Assembly: GCA_000733415.1 (NCBI GenBank)
Contig: KL662191.1
Span: 4,886,140 to 4,950,139 of the forward strand
DNA length: 64,000 nt
From: [Leptolyngbya] sp. JSC-1
GTDB taxonomy: Bacteria; Cyanobacteriota; Cyanobacteriia; Elainellales; Elainellaceae
Direction of reading: 5' to 3'
Part shown: positions 44,694 to 53,616 of the stretch, in pieces
Layout: every line of letters begins with the position of its first letter
Position numbering within the stretch: position 1 is the first letter of the stretch
The notes under the pieces: generated by a model
The model's database searches: none
Seen by the model: the letters and a program-made list of their open reading frames with translations, nothing else
What the model was told of the DNA's origin: nothing
Translations under genes and position numbers: made by a program

Positions 44694-45665
44694 TTACAGG
44701 GTTAATTCTCTAGGGTGATGCCCATCAGCAACTTCTTGCAGCAGCCGTAACGGACCAATCGCCTTTAAGCGCTCGAACTGGTCCTGGTCGCGGACAAACA
44801 GAGTGCCAGCAAAGCCTAGCGAATTGACCGGAATCGAGGCAAATTGCTCTTGCTTGCGAGGCACCATCAGCATCCACTGCCGCGTAATTAGCAAATTGTA
44901 AGCACCTTGCAGGCTGTGGTCAACCGGAGAATACAACTTTAGAGCTGTGAGCAATTTGTAATAAGCCTCTAGCGTGGCCTGAGCCGCCTGCTGGGGGGAT
45001 GAAGCTGCACCATCTAGCCGGATCACCGCATGGCGAAAGGGAAGATCGGTACTGCTACCAATCTCGGATGGCCAAGTAGCCGTCATCAAAGCTGGCTCAA
45101 TCGGAATTCTGTCCCCGTCTGGAATTAACGGTAAGGGCACGAGCTGCAAATGCTTATGGCGCTGGCTAGCTCCTGCTGTTTTGCCAGAGTTGTAAAATCC
45201 CATGCCATCGATCTCGGCTAACCCAATCCATAGAGCTTCAAAATCAGGCTGAGTTAGCAGGGATTCTTGCTCTTCAAACTCGCGGGTGATCAGCAGCAAA
45301 TGATGCTCAACAACGTTGTATTTATTCAGCAGACACACATGAGTGCTGGACAAATCCGCCACAAATAAATCTGGATCGTAGGGCAGGAATGGGTTAAAGT
45401 CTTTTCCGGCTTTGGCCTGTTGCTCTTGCTGCCGGTCTGCCGCTGCCTTACGCGCCAAATTGTCAAGCACCCTCACCAAAAACCGAATTCTATTTTGATC
45501 AATAAAATCAGATCGAGTTGGAATCGGTTGAAGCGCTCCACACGAAAGGGCATGCCGAGTTTGAGCTACAACTTTGGCCCACAGCGCACCAGGCTGTAAA
45601 CCCGGTTGGTTCCACAACTGCCCTGCCATTTCGCCCATTTCGATTAAACCGAATGAATCAAGCAA
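44694..45665 (-). CDS. ATP adenylyltransferase (Ap4A phosphorylase)
   Basis: 323 aa. The HIT-type catalytic motif RHKHLQLVPLP (His-x-His-x-Gln) and upstream NKYNVVEHHLLLITREFE match the Ap4A phosphorylase family (yeast Apa1/Apa2 type), which splits Ap4A with phosphate to ATP and ADP. A C-terminal MLMVPRKQEQF segment is also typical. The true start may be an internal Met (MGEMAGQLW, eight residues in). It lies 103 bp upstream of the ABC permease on the same strand; the relation is probably chance. Confidence 0.9.
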   Translation of the reverse strand: MLDSFGLIEMGEMAGQLWNQPGLQPGALWAKVVAQTRHALSCGALQPIPTRSDFIDQNRIRFLVRVLDNLARKAAADRQQEQQAKAGKDFNPFLPYDPDLFVADLSSTHVCLLNKYNVVEHHLLLITREFEEQESLLTQPDFEALWIGLAEIDGMGFYNSGKTAGASQRHKHLQLVPLPLIPDGDRIPIEPALMTATWPSEIGSSTDLPFRHAVIRLDGAASSPQQAAQATLEAYYKLLTALKLYSPVDHSLQGAYNLLITRQWMLMVPRKQEQFASIPVNSLGFAGTLFVRDQDQFERLKAIGPLRLLQEVADGHHPRELTL

Positions 45666-45708
45666 CTACTCTCTATATTTCCATTAAACCTGCCCCTCTT
45701 TTCAACGG

Positions 45709-45746
45709 ATCACTGAATCGAATCACCGAATCGAATCACTGAATCA
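45709..45746. repeat. 13-bp tandem repeat ATCACTGAATCGA x3
   Basis: Units at 45709, 45722 and 45735 (one C/T change; last unit one base short) lie just upstream of the Ap4A phosphorylase gene. Confidence 0.75.
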
Positions 45747-46030
45747 GTTTCATCGATCCGCTTTAATCCCTGACCAAGAAATTGTTAATGACTGTAGGTA
45801 TAGAGTGTAAATGTGGCTAAGTATAGAATGTACCAAAACAAAATAAAGAAAAAAATAAGAGCCGGTCTCAGGAGTAAGGTTTTCAGATAGGTTTTGTCTC
45901 CCTTGACAAGTGGAATGTCCCACGGCAAACTTGCTTGAGGGGTAGCCCCTATTCAGAACTTCTCTAATTCTTGAATTTGTTGGACTCTGTGCTTTAATTC
46001 CTAAAAAGAAAGCTGTTGACAAATTTTCAG

Positions 46031-46095
46031 TAAGATAACCGCGCTGAAAAATTGTATAAGACGATCAAGAGAAGTGTCTCTTTTCAGCTATCTTA
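46031..46095 (+). ncRNA. nested hairpin, candidate structured leader of the HTH-AAA gene
   Basis: TAAGATA (46031-46037) pairs with TATCTTA (46089-46095). GCTGAAAA (46043-46050) pairs with TTTTCAGC (46081-46088) across a 5-nt bulge. AAGAGA (46067-46072) pairs with TCTCTT (46077-46082), sharing two bases with the middle stem, so the folds could be alternatives. It lies 215 bp upstream of the HTH-AAA start in the 644-bp gap 45666-46309, which has no gene. Transcription is not proven. Confidence 0.4.
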
Positions 46096-46309
46096 TATTT
46101 AGGCTGAATTAAGTTGTGTGTTTTCAGGTATTTCAGTTGCTTAAGTAATAGATTTTCCCGGATCAACCCCTAAATTGCCTGAAATATCCTGTTGATTCTC
46201 TATACTAACCCAATCAATATTCACACTTCATTGCACCTGATGAGTTGCCTATTTGACAGGTGTGAGGTAGATCACATAGAGGCTACTCGAGTGGATTAAC
46301 TCGGCTTCA

Positions 46310-47638
46310 ATGACTGAAAATTCTCACGTACAGAGACGAAAAAGGGGTGTCATCCTGAGTCCTCAGGGTTGGCAACGGCTACAGCTAGCAGAACAGCAGG
46401 CAGCCGAACTTAACAACGCCGGTAAAGCTTACACATTGGAACAGTTGGGCGAACAAACCGGACTTAGCCCCAACACGATCACCAAAGTTCGCCGGCGGCG
46501 GTTAGCTGTTGATCGCCAAACCCTAGAATTTTACTTTAATGCTCTCAAGCTGACGCTGCACCCGGACGATTACATCAGCATGGATACTGATGTAGTCACC
46601 GGATTGCAGATGAAACCGATCCGGGGGCACCTGCCGCTCGACTCACCGATTTACGTGGAGCGGCCTCCGATTGAACCTCTAGCCTACGAAGAAATTCTTC
46701 AGCCCGGTGCGCTAATTCGGGTCAAGGCTCCGCGCCAATTTGGTAAAACCTCCCTGATGGTGAGAATCTTGGCGGCTGCCCAGGAAAAAGGTCTGCAAGG
46801 AATTGTGCTGAATATGCAACTGGCCGATGCCACGGTTTTTCAAGACCTGAATCGGTTTCTGCGCTGGTTTTGTGCGGTGGTGACCCGCAGCTTGCAACTG
46901 CCCCATCGTGTAGATGACCACTGGCATGAGGTGTATGGCGGCAACTACAACTGCACCGATTATTTTGAGAACTATCTGCTCCCGGAGCTAGACGAACCGC
47001 TGGTGCTGGCATTAGATGAGGTTGACACCATCTTCGATCATCCCAACATCGCGACGGATTTTTTTGGCATGTTGCGAGCTTGGTACGAAAAATCGCGCTA
47101 CGGCAATGGCAATAGCCTGATTTGGCAGCGGCTGCGCCTAATTGTGGTGCATTCTACAGAGGTCTACCTGCCGCTCAACTTGAGTCAGTCGCCATTTAAC
47201 GTTGGCTTGCTGTTGGAGTTACCCAATTTCACCTCAGAGCAAGTGCAAGATCTAGTACAGCGCTATGGGATTGAGGCCAAAGATGCCACTCCTAACCTGA
47301 TAGATTTATTAGACGGCATCCCCCATCTCACCCATCTCGCCCTGCATCATCTCAATCGCAGAGACATTACCCTAGAGCAACTGACCCAACCCGAGATGGC
47401 GGCAAACGGCATTTTTAGTGCCCACCTGCGCCGCAGATTGTCCTATTTACAGTATCATTCCGACTTGCTGAATGCCCTAAAGCAGGTCATGTTGGCTGCC
47501 GACCCTGTCGAGCTGCATCCGCTGCAAGCTTTTACATTGCAGAGCCTAGGGCTGATTCGTCTCACTAATCTCAAAGCTAGTCCCACTTGCAGGCTGTATC
47601 GAGATTACTTTACGCAAGTGTTACCCATTTTGCTGTAG
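46310..47638 (+). CDS. HTH / AAA-like ATPase (vWA-MoxR-associated type)
   Basis: 442 aa. Residues ~10-90 match the N-terminal HTH of vWA-MoxR-associated proteins: RRGVILSP-type start (here RKRGVILSPQGWQRL), then YTLEQLGEQTGLSPNTITKV. The AAA-like (AAA_35) ATPase follows, with Walker A APRQFGKTSL (~143-152) and Walker B LVLALDEVD. A helical STAND-type region ends the protein at LPILL, without WD40 or TPR effector repeats. Such ATPases are proposed switches in NTP-dependent conflict or signalling systems. No effector gene is adjacent. The same module family ends at the left edge of this window. Confidence 0.85.
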   Translation: MTENSHVQRRKRGVILSPQGWQRLQLAEQQAAELNNAGKAYTLEQLGEQTGLSPNTITKVRRRRLAVDRQTLEFYFNALKLTLHPDDYISMDTDVVTGLQMKPIRGHLPLDSPIYVERPPIEPLAYEEILQPGALIRVKAPRQFGKTSLMVRILAAAQEKGLQGIVLNMQLADATVFQDLNRFLRWFCAVVTRSLQLPHRVDDHWHEVYGGNYNCTDYFENYLLPELDEPLVLALDEVDTIFDHPNIATDFFGMLRAWYEKSRYGNGNSLIWQRLRLIVVHSTEVYLPLNLSQSPFNVGLLLELPNFTSEQVQDLVQRYGIEAKDATPNLIDLLDGIPHLTHLALHHLNRRDITLEQLTQPEMAANGIFSAHLRRRLSYLQYHSDLLNALKQVMLAADPVELHPLQAFTLQSLGLIRLTNLKASPTCRLYRDYFTQVLPILL

Positions 47639-47722
47639 AGCTGGATCCGCTATGTCAGGATGGAGCAGGTAAGTTAAAGTAGGCATAATGTAGTTTTGTA
47701 ACGATATCCCTCGGTAACGCCT

Positions 47723-48049
47723 ATGACTTCCGTACTATCAGTCGCGCCTGTAGCCATGGCAACTGCTCCTACGGTAGCTCCTGGCCGAGCCAGTCAAGTT
47801 ACGCAGAAGCCTTACCCAAACTACAAGGTGATTGTGCTCAACGATGACTTCAACACGTTTCAGCATGTAGAAGAATGTTTGATGAAGTACATCCCAGCGA
47901 TGACCGTTGACCGGGCCAAGCAGCTTACCAAGCAGGTTCACTATGAGGGGCAGGCAACGGTTTGGGTCGGTCCGCAAGAGCAAGCCGAACTCTATCATCA
48001 ACAGCTCAGCCGGGCTGGTCTGACGATGGCTCCCCTAGAGCAAGCTTGA
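47723..48049 (+). CDS. clpS: ATP-dependent Clp protease adaptor ClpS
   Basis: 108 aa. After a variable ~30-residue N-terminus comes the ClpS core: YKVIVLNDDFNTFQHVEECL and KQLTKQVHYEGQATVWVGPQ, with the conserved NDD and VHxxGxA that form the N-degron pocket. ClpS delivers N-end-rule substrates to ClpC/ClpP. The usual NDDYT/P text reads NDDFNTF, as in other cyanobacterial ClpS. It is followed 10 bp later by a DUF2103 gene, probably one transcript. Confidence 0.95.
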   Translation: MTSVLSVAPVAMATAPTVAPGRASQVTQKPYPNYKVIVLNDDFNTFQHVEECLMKYIPAMTVDRAKQLTKQVHYEGQATVWVGPQEQAELYHQQLSRAGLTMAPLEQA

Positions 48050-48059
48050 GGTCGGCAAT

Positions 48060-48374
48060 ATGGGAGCAGGTATAAGAGCAGAATCGCTTAAAGGACGAGT
48101 AGTTTGGAATCATTCCACCCATCTACCGGGGCTGATTCCGGTGCTGGAGCGACTAGCCGACCAGACTGGCATTGGTACAATTACCCCGGCTGTAATCGGT
48201 CGCACTAAAGCCAATACACCCAAATTGCTGCTCAAGGTTTCTGTTCCCATTCGCGGTGGCTTTAAGCTAATTGCCCGCAAGGGTAAAACCTTTCAAGAAG
48301 TGTTTGTATTGACGCACCTGGGCCAAGCAGAATTAGAGGCAACAATTGCCCAGGTGCTAAGTCGATCTGCCTAA
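48060..48374 (+). CDS. DUF2103 domain protein
   Basis: 104 aa. The text GRVVWNHSTHLPGLIPVLER, TPAVIGRTKAN..LLLKVSVP and GFKLIARKGKTFQEVFV matches DUF2103, a small conserved cyanobacterial protein predicted to bind metal. It begins 10 bp after clpS on the same strand. Its stop overlaps the stop of the convergent pentapeptide gene by 4 bp. Function unknown. Confidence 0.88.
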   Translation: MGAGIRAESLKGRVVWNHSTHLPGLIPVLERLADQTGIGTITPAVIGRTKANTPKLLLKVSVPIRGGFKLIARKGKTFQEVFVLTHLGQAELEATIAQVLSRSA

Positions 48375-49366
48375 GGGTTGACCCGCCCATCGGGGAGGGT
48401 AGCACCCTGTAGAATTGCCCCGGCTAGATTTGTGCTGCTCATTTCGGCCCGGGTGAGGTTAGCGTTGGTTAAATCGGCTTTCGTGAGATTGGCCCTAGCC
48501 AGATAGGCATCCGTAAGATTTGCTTCCTGCAAAATGGCTTCCCACAAATTAGCGCGGCTTAAATCTGCCCGCCCCAGTCGAGCAAATGCTAAATTAGCGC
48601 GAGCTAGATGGGCTTTACTCAACTTAGCGTCGGCCAGCAGCGCCCCCTGCAGATTCACACTGGCGAGGTCGGTTTCTACTAGAACCGCGCGTTCCAGTTT
48701 GGCATTGAATAGGTTCGCGCCCCGCAGAATCGCCTGAGTTAAGTTGGCCTCGGTCAATAGCGCCCCTTTGAGGTTGGCTTCGCTCAAATCGGCCCCGCTT
48801 AAGTCGGCTCCCCGCAACGTGACTTCGCTCAAGTTGGCACCCCGTAGATCGACTTTTGACAGATCGGCTCCCGTCAGGTTGGCTCCGCGCAGATCGGCTT
48901 TACGCAGCGTTGCTCCTCGTAAGTTGGCCGTGTAGCGGCGATTTTCTTCTCGTAGATTAGCGCCCCGTAAGCAGGCTCCGGTCAAGTTAGCCCCGCCTAG
49001 ATCGGCATGACGCAGGTCAGCATCGATTAGATTGGCATCGAGCAGGTTCGCTAGGGTGAGATCGGCACTGCGCAGGTCTGCCCCTTGCAGAACTGCACCA
49101 TGCAGATCTGCATCTCGCAACAGAGCACCAACCAACTCGGCTTGACTCAAATTGGCACCGCTTAACTTTGTAGCGACTAAATTGGCTTTACTAAGTTTGG
49201 CTCGATTCAGGTAGGCCAAAATCAACACAGCGCTGTGCAAATCGGCTTGGTTCAGGTTCACCCCGATCAAATCTGCCTTAGTCAAATTAACGCCCGTTAG
49301 ATTTTCACCCTGAAAGTTTGTTTCACCAGCTGCGTACCGTTTCAGCAATTCGTTGGCCTGGAGCAT
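48371..49366 (-). CDS. pentapeptide-repeat protein
   Basis: 331 aa composed almost wholly of pentapeptide repeats A(D/N)LxxA (about 55-60 units from residue ~18 to the end). A short N-terminal helix MLQANELLKRYAAGE is common in cyanobacterial homologues. It should fold as a long right-handed beta-helix. One break, REENRRYTANLRGAT, lies near residue 140. No signal peptide or membrane helix, so probably cytosolic. Function unknown; similar proteins act as scaffolds. It starts 21 bp after the stop of the upstream gene on the same strand. Confidence 0.9.
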   Translation of the reverse strand: MLQANELLKRYAAGETNFQGENLTGVNLTKADLIGVNLNQADLHSAVLILAYLNRAKLSKANLVATKLSGANLSQAELVGALLRDADLHGAVLQGADLRSADLTLANLLDANLIDADLRHADLGGANLTGACLRGANLREENRRYTANLRGATLRKADLRGANLTGADLSKVDLRGANLSEVTLRGADLSGADLSEANLKGALLTEANLTQAILRGANLFNAKLERAVLVETDLASVNLQGALLADAKLSKAHLARANLAFARLGRADLSRANLWEAILQEANLTDAYLARANLTKADLTNANLTRAEMSSTNLAGAILQGATLPDGRVNP

Positions 49367-49387
49367 AGCAGGATTTTAGTGGCGGTT

Positions 49388-50722
49388 TTAGTGGCGTTCG
49401 GGTAAAGTCACTTCGTTGGTATCGGTTTTCATGCGAGTTACATCTGCCGAGGGGTGGGCTGGCAGCGGTACAGCAGCTGGTAAAACTTCTATATAGAACG
49501 GCTCAATCGCTCGGATGATGGCTTCTGCCACCTGGAAATAGTCGTCTGCACCTAGTTGTTGAGCAATTTGTCTCAGTTTGCTGGCCGCTTCCGAAAACAG
49601 CTTATAAGACACAAACAGAATGCGCAGCAGATCATCTAGCTCGTGGACTTTCAGCATGGCTTCGTGGTCGGCATTCCACTGAAACGCTTCATGCAGCAGG
49701 GAAAATAGCAGGATTTTGGCCTTTAGAGGATTAGTATCCAGCATGATTTCCAAACGCAGATTAAACCGATCGGCCGCTTTTTGAGATTGAGCAAATGATA
49801 AAACTCGCAGTGGTGGCCTAGCAGGGAGGTTTGTTCTAGCCTGACTCGATTGCGGTTCCGTGGTTCTAGCGACGGCTGAGCTGTTTGGCACAACCCGCAG
49901 CAGACTTCGAGACGACAGTTCTGCGGTTTGCTGGTCTGCCCGGGCTGTTGCAGGCAAAGGTGAATTGGAAAGGTGCGCTGTCCCTTTCGCCTCGGTGCCC
50001 TTAATATCAATGCCCTGTCGCAGTTCGGTGATTGTGCTTGGCCCCCAACCAGAAGCGTCACTAGAGGCAGCCGCAGCGCCAGCCGCTTGATAGAGCACTT
50101 GGAAGCGGTCGCTCATCAGCTCAGCAATGGCTCTATATTCTTCTGGCTTACTCAGGGCGCTTGCCACTTGGCTCAGGATAGTGCGCAACGTTTCAGCCGT
50201 TGGGGCAATTTGATGCAGTTCTTGCACTAGTTCTGCCAAGTTAAGCTGAGCCAGTTTGGTGACGTTGTTCTCCCAGATGCTGCGGCACGTCAGCAGAAGC
50301 AGTTTTTTGATCCGGGTTGCCTCGGCTTCTTGGGCTAACTGTTGGGCCACCGCTTGGTAAGACGCCGGGCTGGTAACTACCGTTCGATGCTGTGGCACTG
50401 CTGCGTAAACTGCATGAAACCGGGTGATGATTGTGTTCGCCAGGATGGTATATTCAGCTGCCTTGTTCAAGGTAGCAACGGCTTGATTGATCTGATGCTG
50501 AAACTGTTCAAATGTTGGCGCGACCTCAAACAGATGCTGCACTAACCCTCTCAGGGCAACACGCTCTAGCCGCTCCTGGTTACTTTCCCAATTTCCAGTG
50601 CAGACATACAACAAGAGCTTTTTGATTCGGATCAAATTTTGATCCTGCGATAGTTCATTCGCAAGCTGATCAAGCAGGAAACTCACAGAAGAATAAACGG
50701 GTGGAGAGGCACTGAGAACCAT
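49388..50722 (-). CDS. uncharacterised protein with three related helical repeats
   Basis: 444 aa, not recognised. Repeat 1 (~30-108) and repeat 2 (~135-213) align well: RIKKLLLYVCTGNWESN versus RIKKLLLLTCRSIWENN, then LVQHLFEVAPT versus LVQELHQIAPT, and ILANTIITRFHAVY versus AIAELMSDRFQVLY. A third, diverged unit (~330-412) reads KAKILLFSLLHEAFQWN and ends AEAIIRAIEPFY. A disordered Ser/Pro/Arg linker (~214-325) separates repeats 2 and 3. All-helical, cytosolic. It precedes the pentapeptide gene by 21 bp, so the two are probably one operon. Confidence 0.8.
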   Translation of the reverse strand: MVLSASPPVYSSVSFLLDQLANELSQDQNLIRIKKLLLYVCTGNWESNQERLERVALRGLVQHLFEVAPTFEQFQHQINQAVATLNKAAEYTILANTIITRFHAVYAAVPQHRTVVTSPASYQAVAQQLAQEAEATRIKKLLLLTCRSIWENNVTKLAQLNLAELVQELHQIAPTAETLRTILSQVASALSKPEEYRAIAELMSDRFQVLYQAAGAAAASSDASGWGPSTITELRQGIDIKGTEAKGTAHLSNSPLPATARADQQTAELSSRSLLRVVPNSSAVARTTEPQSSQARTNLPARPPLRVLSFAQSQKAADRFNLRLEIMLDTNPLKAKILLFSLLHEAFQWNADHEAMLKVHELDDLLRILFVSYKLFSEAASKLRQIAQQLGADDYFQVAEAIIRAIEPFYIEVLPAAVPLPAHPSADVTRMKTDTNEVTLPERH

Positions 50723-50902
50723 GATGGCAGCCCGATAGATGGAAGATGCTCTGCCCCAGAATTCCCATTTATCTAACGAAGGCTAACGTGAGAGATTGTG
50801 ATTTTTTTATCAAGTCATACGGATAAAGCTAATGAACCCCTGTTTAGGATAGAAGCCACTATTTAGCTGGGAAGACTGTTCGAGAAGCGGCTTTGTACAG
50901 AT

Positions 50903-51517
50903 TTGATAAAGATGCAAATCAAACATCGGTTTTGTTCTAAACGGAGATGGTACGGAGTTGGTGCAGCAGTCCTGGCTGGATGGCATTTGGTCAGCAGTGG
51001 TTTGGTAGCCGGTTTGGTTGAGTTAGCTGCTCAGGTATGGGGAATGGCAATGGCCCAACCTTGGCTGTTGGTGTCAGTGATGCTGCTTGTGGCTCCTGGT
51101 GCAATTGTCTTGCTGCTGCGACGACAAATCTTACGAACCGATGCCGAGCGGATGGCTGCGGTTAGCTGCCGTTATCTTCAGGGATTAAACGAACTATCCG
51201 TTCTGATTTGGCTGGGTTGGATTGGGTTATTGCTGACGGCAGAAAGCGGACATCTGCTCAACTTAGCGTTGGGACGCGAGCAAAACCTCTGGCGAACCAG
51301 TTTCGAACTGGGGTTGGTGGTGGTTCCTCCGATCGGAGCGATTGCAAGCTGCTATCGTCTGTCCTATCCAGTGTTGGTTCGTATCGGTCAGCCCATCTGG
51401 ACTCAGAATGAATGGGTACAGCAGATGGTCTGGGAGCAGTTTCGAGCTTTTGTGCCGTTGGTTTTGTTTTTGGCGGTTCTCGCTTCGTATTTACCCAGCA
51501 GTTTGGCTTGGCCGTAG
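50903..51517 (+). CDS. N-terminal membrane part of a frameshifted M48 peptidase
   Basis: 204 aa with four to five membrane helices. It ends in YLPSSLAWP*. The next reading frame (from 51412) contains the M48 peptidase whose known relatives carry just this kind of N-terminal membrane region. The join text (SYLPSSLA in this frame, VAWLGAACLSRILLTEW in the other) reads as one protein if a -1 shift occurs around 51500-51515. No classical slippery heptamer is visible, so a real frameshift mutation or sequencing error is more likely than programmed frameshifting. Confidence 0.7.
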   Translation: MIKMQIKHRFCSKRRWYGVGAAVLAGWHLVSSGLVAGLVELAAQVWGMAMAQPWLLVSVMLLVAPGAIVLLLRRQILRTDAERMAAVSCRYLQGLNELSVLIWLGWIGLLLTAESGHLLNLALGREQNLWRTSFELGLVVVPPIGAIASCYRLSYPVLVRIGQPIWTQNEWVQQMVWEQFRAFVPLVLFLAVLASYLPSSLAWP

Positions 51518-53121
51518 CCTGGTTGGGTGCCGCCTGCCTCAGTCGCATTCTCTTGACCGAATGGGCTGAGCGCACCAGCAGCCCAACGCCGCAAGCCTTA
51601 ACATCCGGTGAATTGCGCGACCGCATCTTTGCCCTAGCCCAGCGAGCTGGCATTCCCCTGAAGCAGATTTATCTAATGCCATCAGCTAAAGCCCAAGGAG
51701 CGAATGCGTTTGCTATCCAGGGTAATAGTTTGCTGCTGACGTCCGACCTGCTGCGCTACCTCAACAAACGAGAGATCGATGCCATTGTTGCCCATGAGTT
51801 AGCCCATTTGCAGTACCGCCATCCGCAAATTTTGCAGGCGATTTTGGTGGCAGTTGTGGTGGCCATCATGATCAGCGCCTCGGTGGCGGCGCTTGGGGGG
51901 ACCAGTCTACTGCTGACTCCGGTAATTGGCATCGTGCTGCTCTGGCTCTATTACGCTTACGCTCGCCGCTTTGAGTATGCCGCAGACCGTCAGGCTGCTT
52001 GGTTGACCTGCGATCCAACTCCCCTGATCACTGGATTAGTCAAACTGGCGCACCTCAGTCATACTCCGCTCGATGCGGCCCAGTGGGGAGTACTGACAAC
52101 CCATCCATCGGTGCAGCAGCGTCTGGCCAGCTTAGGCTACTACTATGACATCAGCCCCAATCAGATCCAGCAACTCCTATCCTGCCTGGATTGGCAGACA
52201 AACTGCTACGCCCTACCTGAACAGAAGGGGCTGCTATTTTCAACTTCGTTTAAGCAAAAAGCTGCTTTCTGGTTCACCGGCTGGGTAGTGGGCAGTCTGG
52301 TTTTACCGCCAACCCTGGCCGCCGTCATTGCTCAGCAACCCTGGAGCCTGACAATGCATTGGCTGCTGCATTTAGCTGGCCTGATAGGCATGCTTGCCCT
52401 TCTGCAAATTGGACTCAATTGTGCTCCCTTTTGGGGCTACGCCAAACTCAAGCAACATCTGCGGCAGAAATTGCAACCGAACCGGCGGCAATCGAAAATC
52501 GCTGTAGCCGATGGCCTGTTTGTCGGATTGGCTCCGACTGCCTCTAGTTGCCTCTATGAAGGGATTCCGAACTGGGACATGGGTTTTTTGGCCTTGTGCG
52601 GCGATGTCCTCTGTTATGTTGGGGAACAGGCTCAGTTCGGTCTACAGGCTAATCAAATTACGCAGATCTCTTACGCTAAAAGCAGTTTAGGCTGGTGGCC
52701 GGCCACAGCGCTGGAGCTGACGTGGCAAACGCAAGGGCAACCGTGCAGAAAGTTGAAACTACAGCCCTATGACGTGTCCTCTAGGCGGCAATTAACTCAT
52801 CGCGTTCAGCAACTGAAGCAACAAATCGAAAGTTGGCATGCCGAATGTATGCCATTCCCGCAGGAAACAACGCCGTTATCTCATGTTGCCTTGCCCCCAC
52901 CCAACTGGGGGGCTGTTACGAGCCAAGCTGTAGATCGTCATATGGCGGCCCAACAACTCTGCCGCTATCTGGGATTGTTGGTTCCTGTAACCGTCGGGGT
53001 CAGCATCGTGCTGCACTTGCCTTGGGGATGGCAGCCGGGGAGTTGGCTTTACATCATGATGGCAGGAGGTTTGGGAGCTATCGTTCAGGTTTTGCCGCTG
53101 TGTTTAGACTCAGACCCTTAA
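51412..53121 (+). CDS. M48 family membrane zinc metallopeptidase (frameshifted relative to 50903-51517)
   Basis: Up to 569 aa. The zinc motif is VAHELAHLQYRHP, the third ligand region RRFEYAADRQAAWL, and further membrane helices follow (~150-190 and ~285-345). These define an HtpX/Ste24-like M48 peptidase in the membrane. The ATG at 51412 lies inside the preceding ORF with no RBS, and the first ~45 residues are not family-like; real homology begins near LAVAWLGAA. A PFPQETTPLS segment near residue 480 is encoded by a repeat-like sequence (52847-52878). Likely quality control of membrane proteins, if the frame is restored. Confidence 0.8.
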   Translation: MGTADGLGAVSSFCAVGFVFGGSRFVFTQQFGLAVAWLGAACLSRILLTEWAERTSSPTPQALTSGELRDRIFALAQRAGIPLKQIYLMPSAKAQGANAFAIQGNSLLLTSDLLRYLNKREIDAIVAHELAHLQYRHPQILQAILVAVVVAIMISASVAALGGTSLLLTPVIGIVLLWLYYAYARRFEYAADRQAAWLTCDPTPLITGLVKLAHLSHTPLDAAQWGVLTTHPSVQQRLASLGYYYDISPNQIQQLLSCLDWQTNCYALPEQKGLLFSTSFKQKAAFWFTGWVVGSLVLPPTLAAVIAQQPWSLTMHWLLHLAGLIGMLALLQIGLNCAPFWGYAKLKQHLRQKLQPNRRQSKIAVADGLFVGLAPTASSCLYEGIPNWDMGFLALCGDVLCYVGEQAQFGLQANQITQISYAKSSLGWWPATALELTWQTQGQPCRKLKLQPYDVSSRRQLTHRVQQLKQQIESWHAECMPFPQETTPLSHVALPPPNWGAVTSQAVDRHMAAQQLCRYLGLLVPVTVGVSIVLHLPWGWQPGSWLYIMMAGGLGAIVQVLPLCLDSDP

Positions 53122-53239
53122 TCAGCTTTTGGAATTACCGGCAAGAGGACTGTCCAAAGTGCCTCTTATGGCGCAAGATAGACCGATAAGCAAACAACCG
53201 ATCAGCCGACTAGACTGTTGGCGGAGGAGACCCAGGATC

Positions 53240-53440
53240 ATGAGCGAGGCCGGAGCACAGGTTTGTCCCATTTGTGGTGTAAAAATTCTCAAACTGATTG
53301 GCGGTGACCGAGTGTTGTTTTCCTCTGGGCCGCCGGGTACCCGATCGCTTCTGTGGGCAAAAGTTTGTCAATACACGCAAAAACCCGGCTGCATTAACCA
53401 AAATGGAGGCAGCGGCAGTACGGGGCAACGTCTCCCTTAA
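53240..53440 (+). CDS. small zinc-ribbon-like protein
   Basis: 66 aa from ATG 53240 (an upstream in-frame start at 53129 adds non-family text). CPICG near the N-terminus, then GDRVLFSSGPPGTRSLLWAK and VCQYTQKPGCINQ give four Cys as a probable zinc site. This short family is widespread in cyanobacteria and has no known function. GGAGGA (53223-53228) and AGG (53234) are upstream. Confidence 0.75.
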   Translation: MSEAGAQVCPICGVKILKLIGGDRVLFSSGPPGTRSLLWAKVCQYTQKPGCINQNGGSGSTGQRLP

Positions 53441-53496
53441 TAGCTCCCCTGGTTTGTCCTGAAGCTGTGCTGAACTGCAACAAACATCGCATCCCT

Positions 53497-53564
53497 AGCT
53501 GTCAGTCTCCAGCTGTCAGTCTCCAGCTGTCAGTCTCCAGCTGTCAATCTCCAGCTGTCAATCC
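53497..53564. repeat. 14-bp tandem repeat AGCTGTCAGTCTCC
   Basis: Units at 53497, 53511, 53525 and 53539 (the last with G to A), plus a partial fifth. There are no spacers. It lies in the 272-bp gap before the RMD1-family gene. Confidence 0.8.
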
Positions 53565-53580
53565 ATGCTGCTAATCCAAA

Positions 53581-53616
53581 GATTGGGCTATAGATTGGGC
53601 TATAGATTGGGCTATA
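53581..53616. repeat. 12-bp tandem repeat GATTGGGCTATA x3
   Basis: Three exact units at 53581, 53593 and 53605, only 17 bp after the 14-bp array. Confidence 0.8.

Noticed and set aside
45750..46022. 90-aa minus-strand ORF in the gap before the HTH-AAA gene
   Set aside because: AT-rich, low-complexity translation without recognisable motifs or RBS.
51456..51515. Programmed -1 frameshifting in the M48 gene
   Set aside because: No X-XXY-YYZ heptamer or downstream pseudoknot is visible; mutation or sequencing error is simpler.
53497..53616. CRISPR array
   Set aside because: The repeats are 12-14 bp, directly abutting with no spacers, and no cas genes are present.
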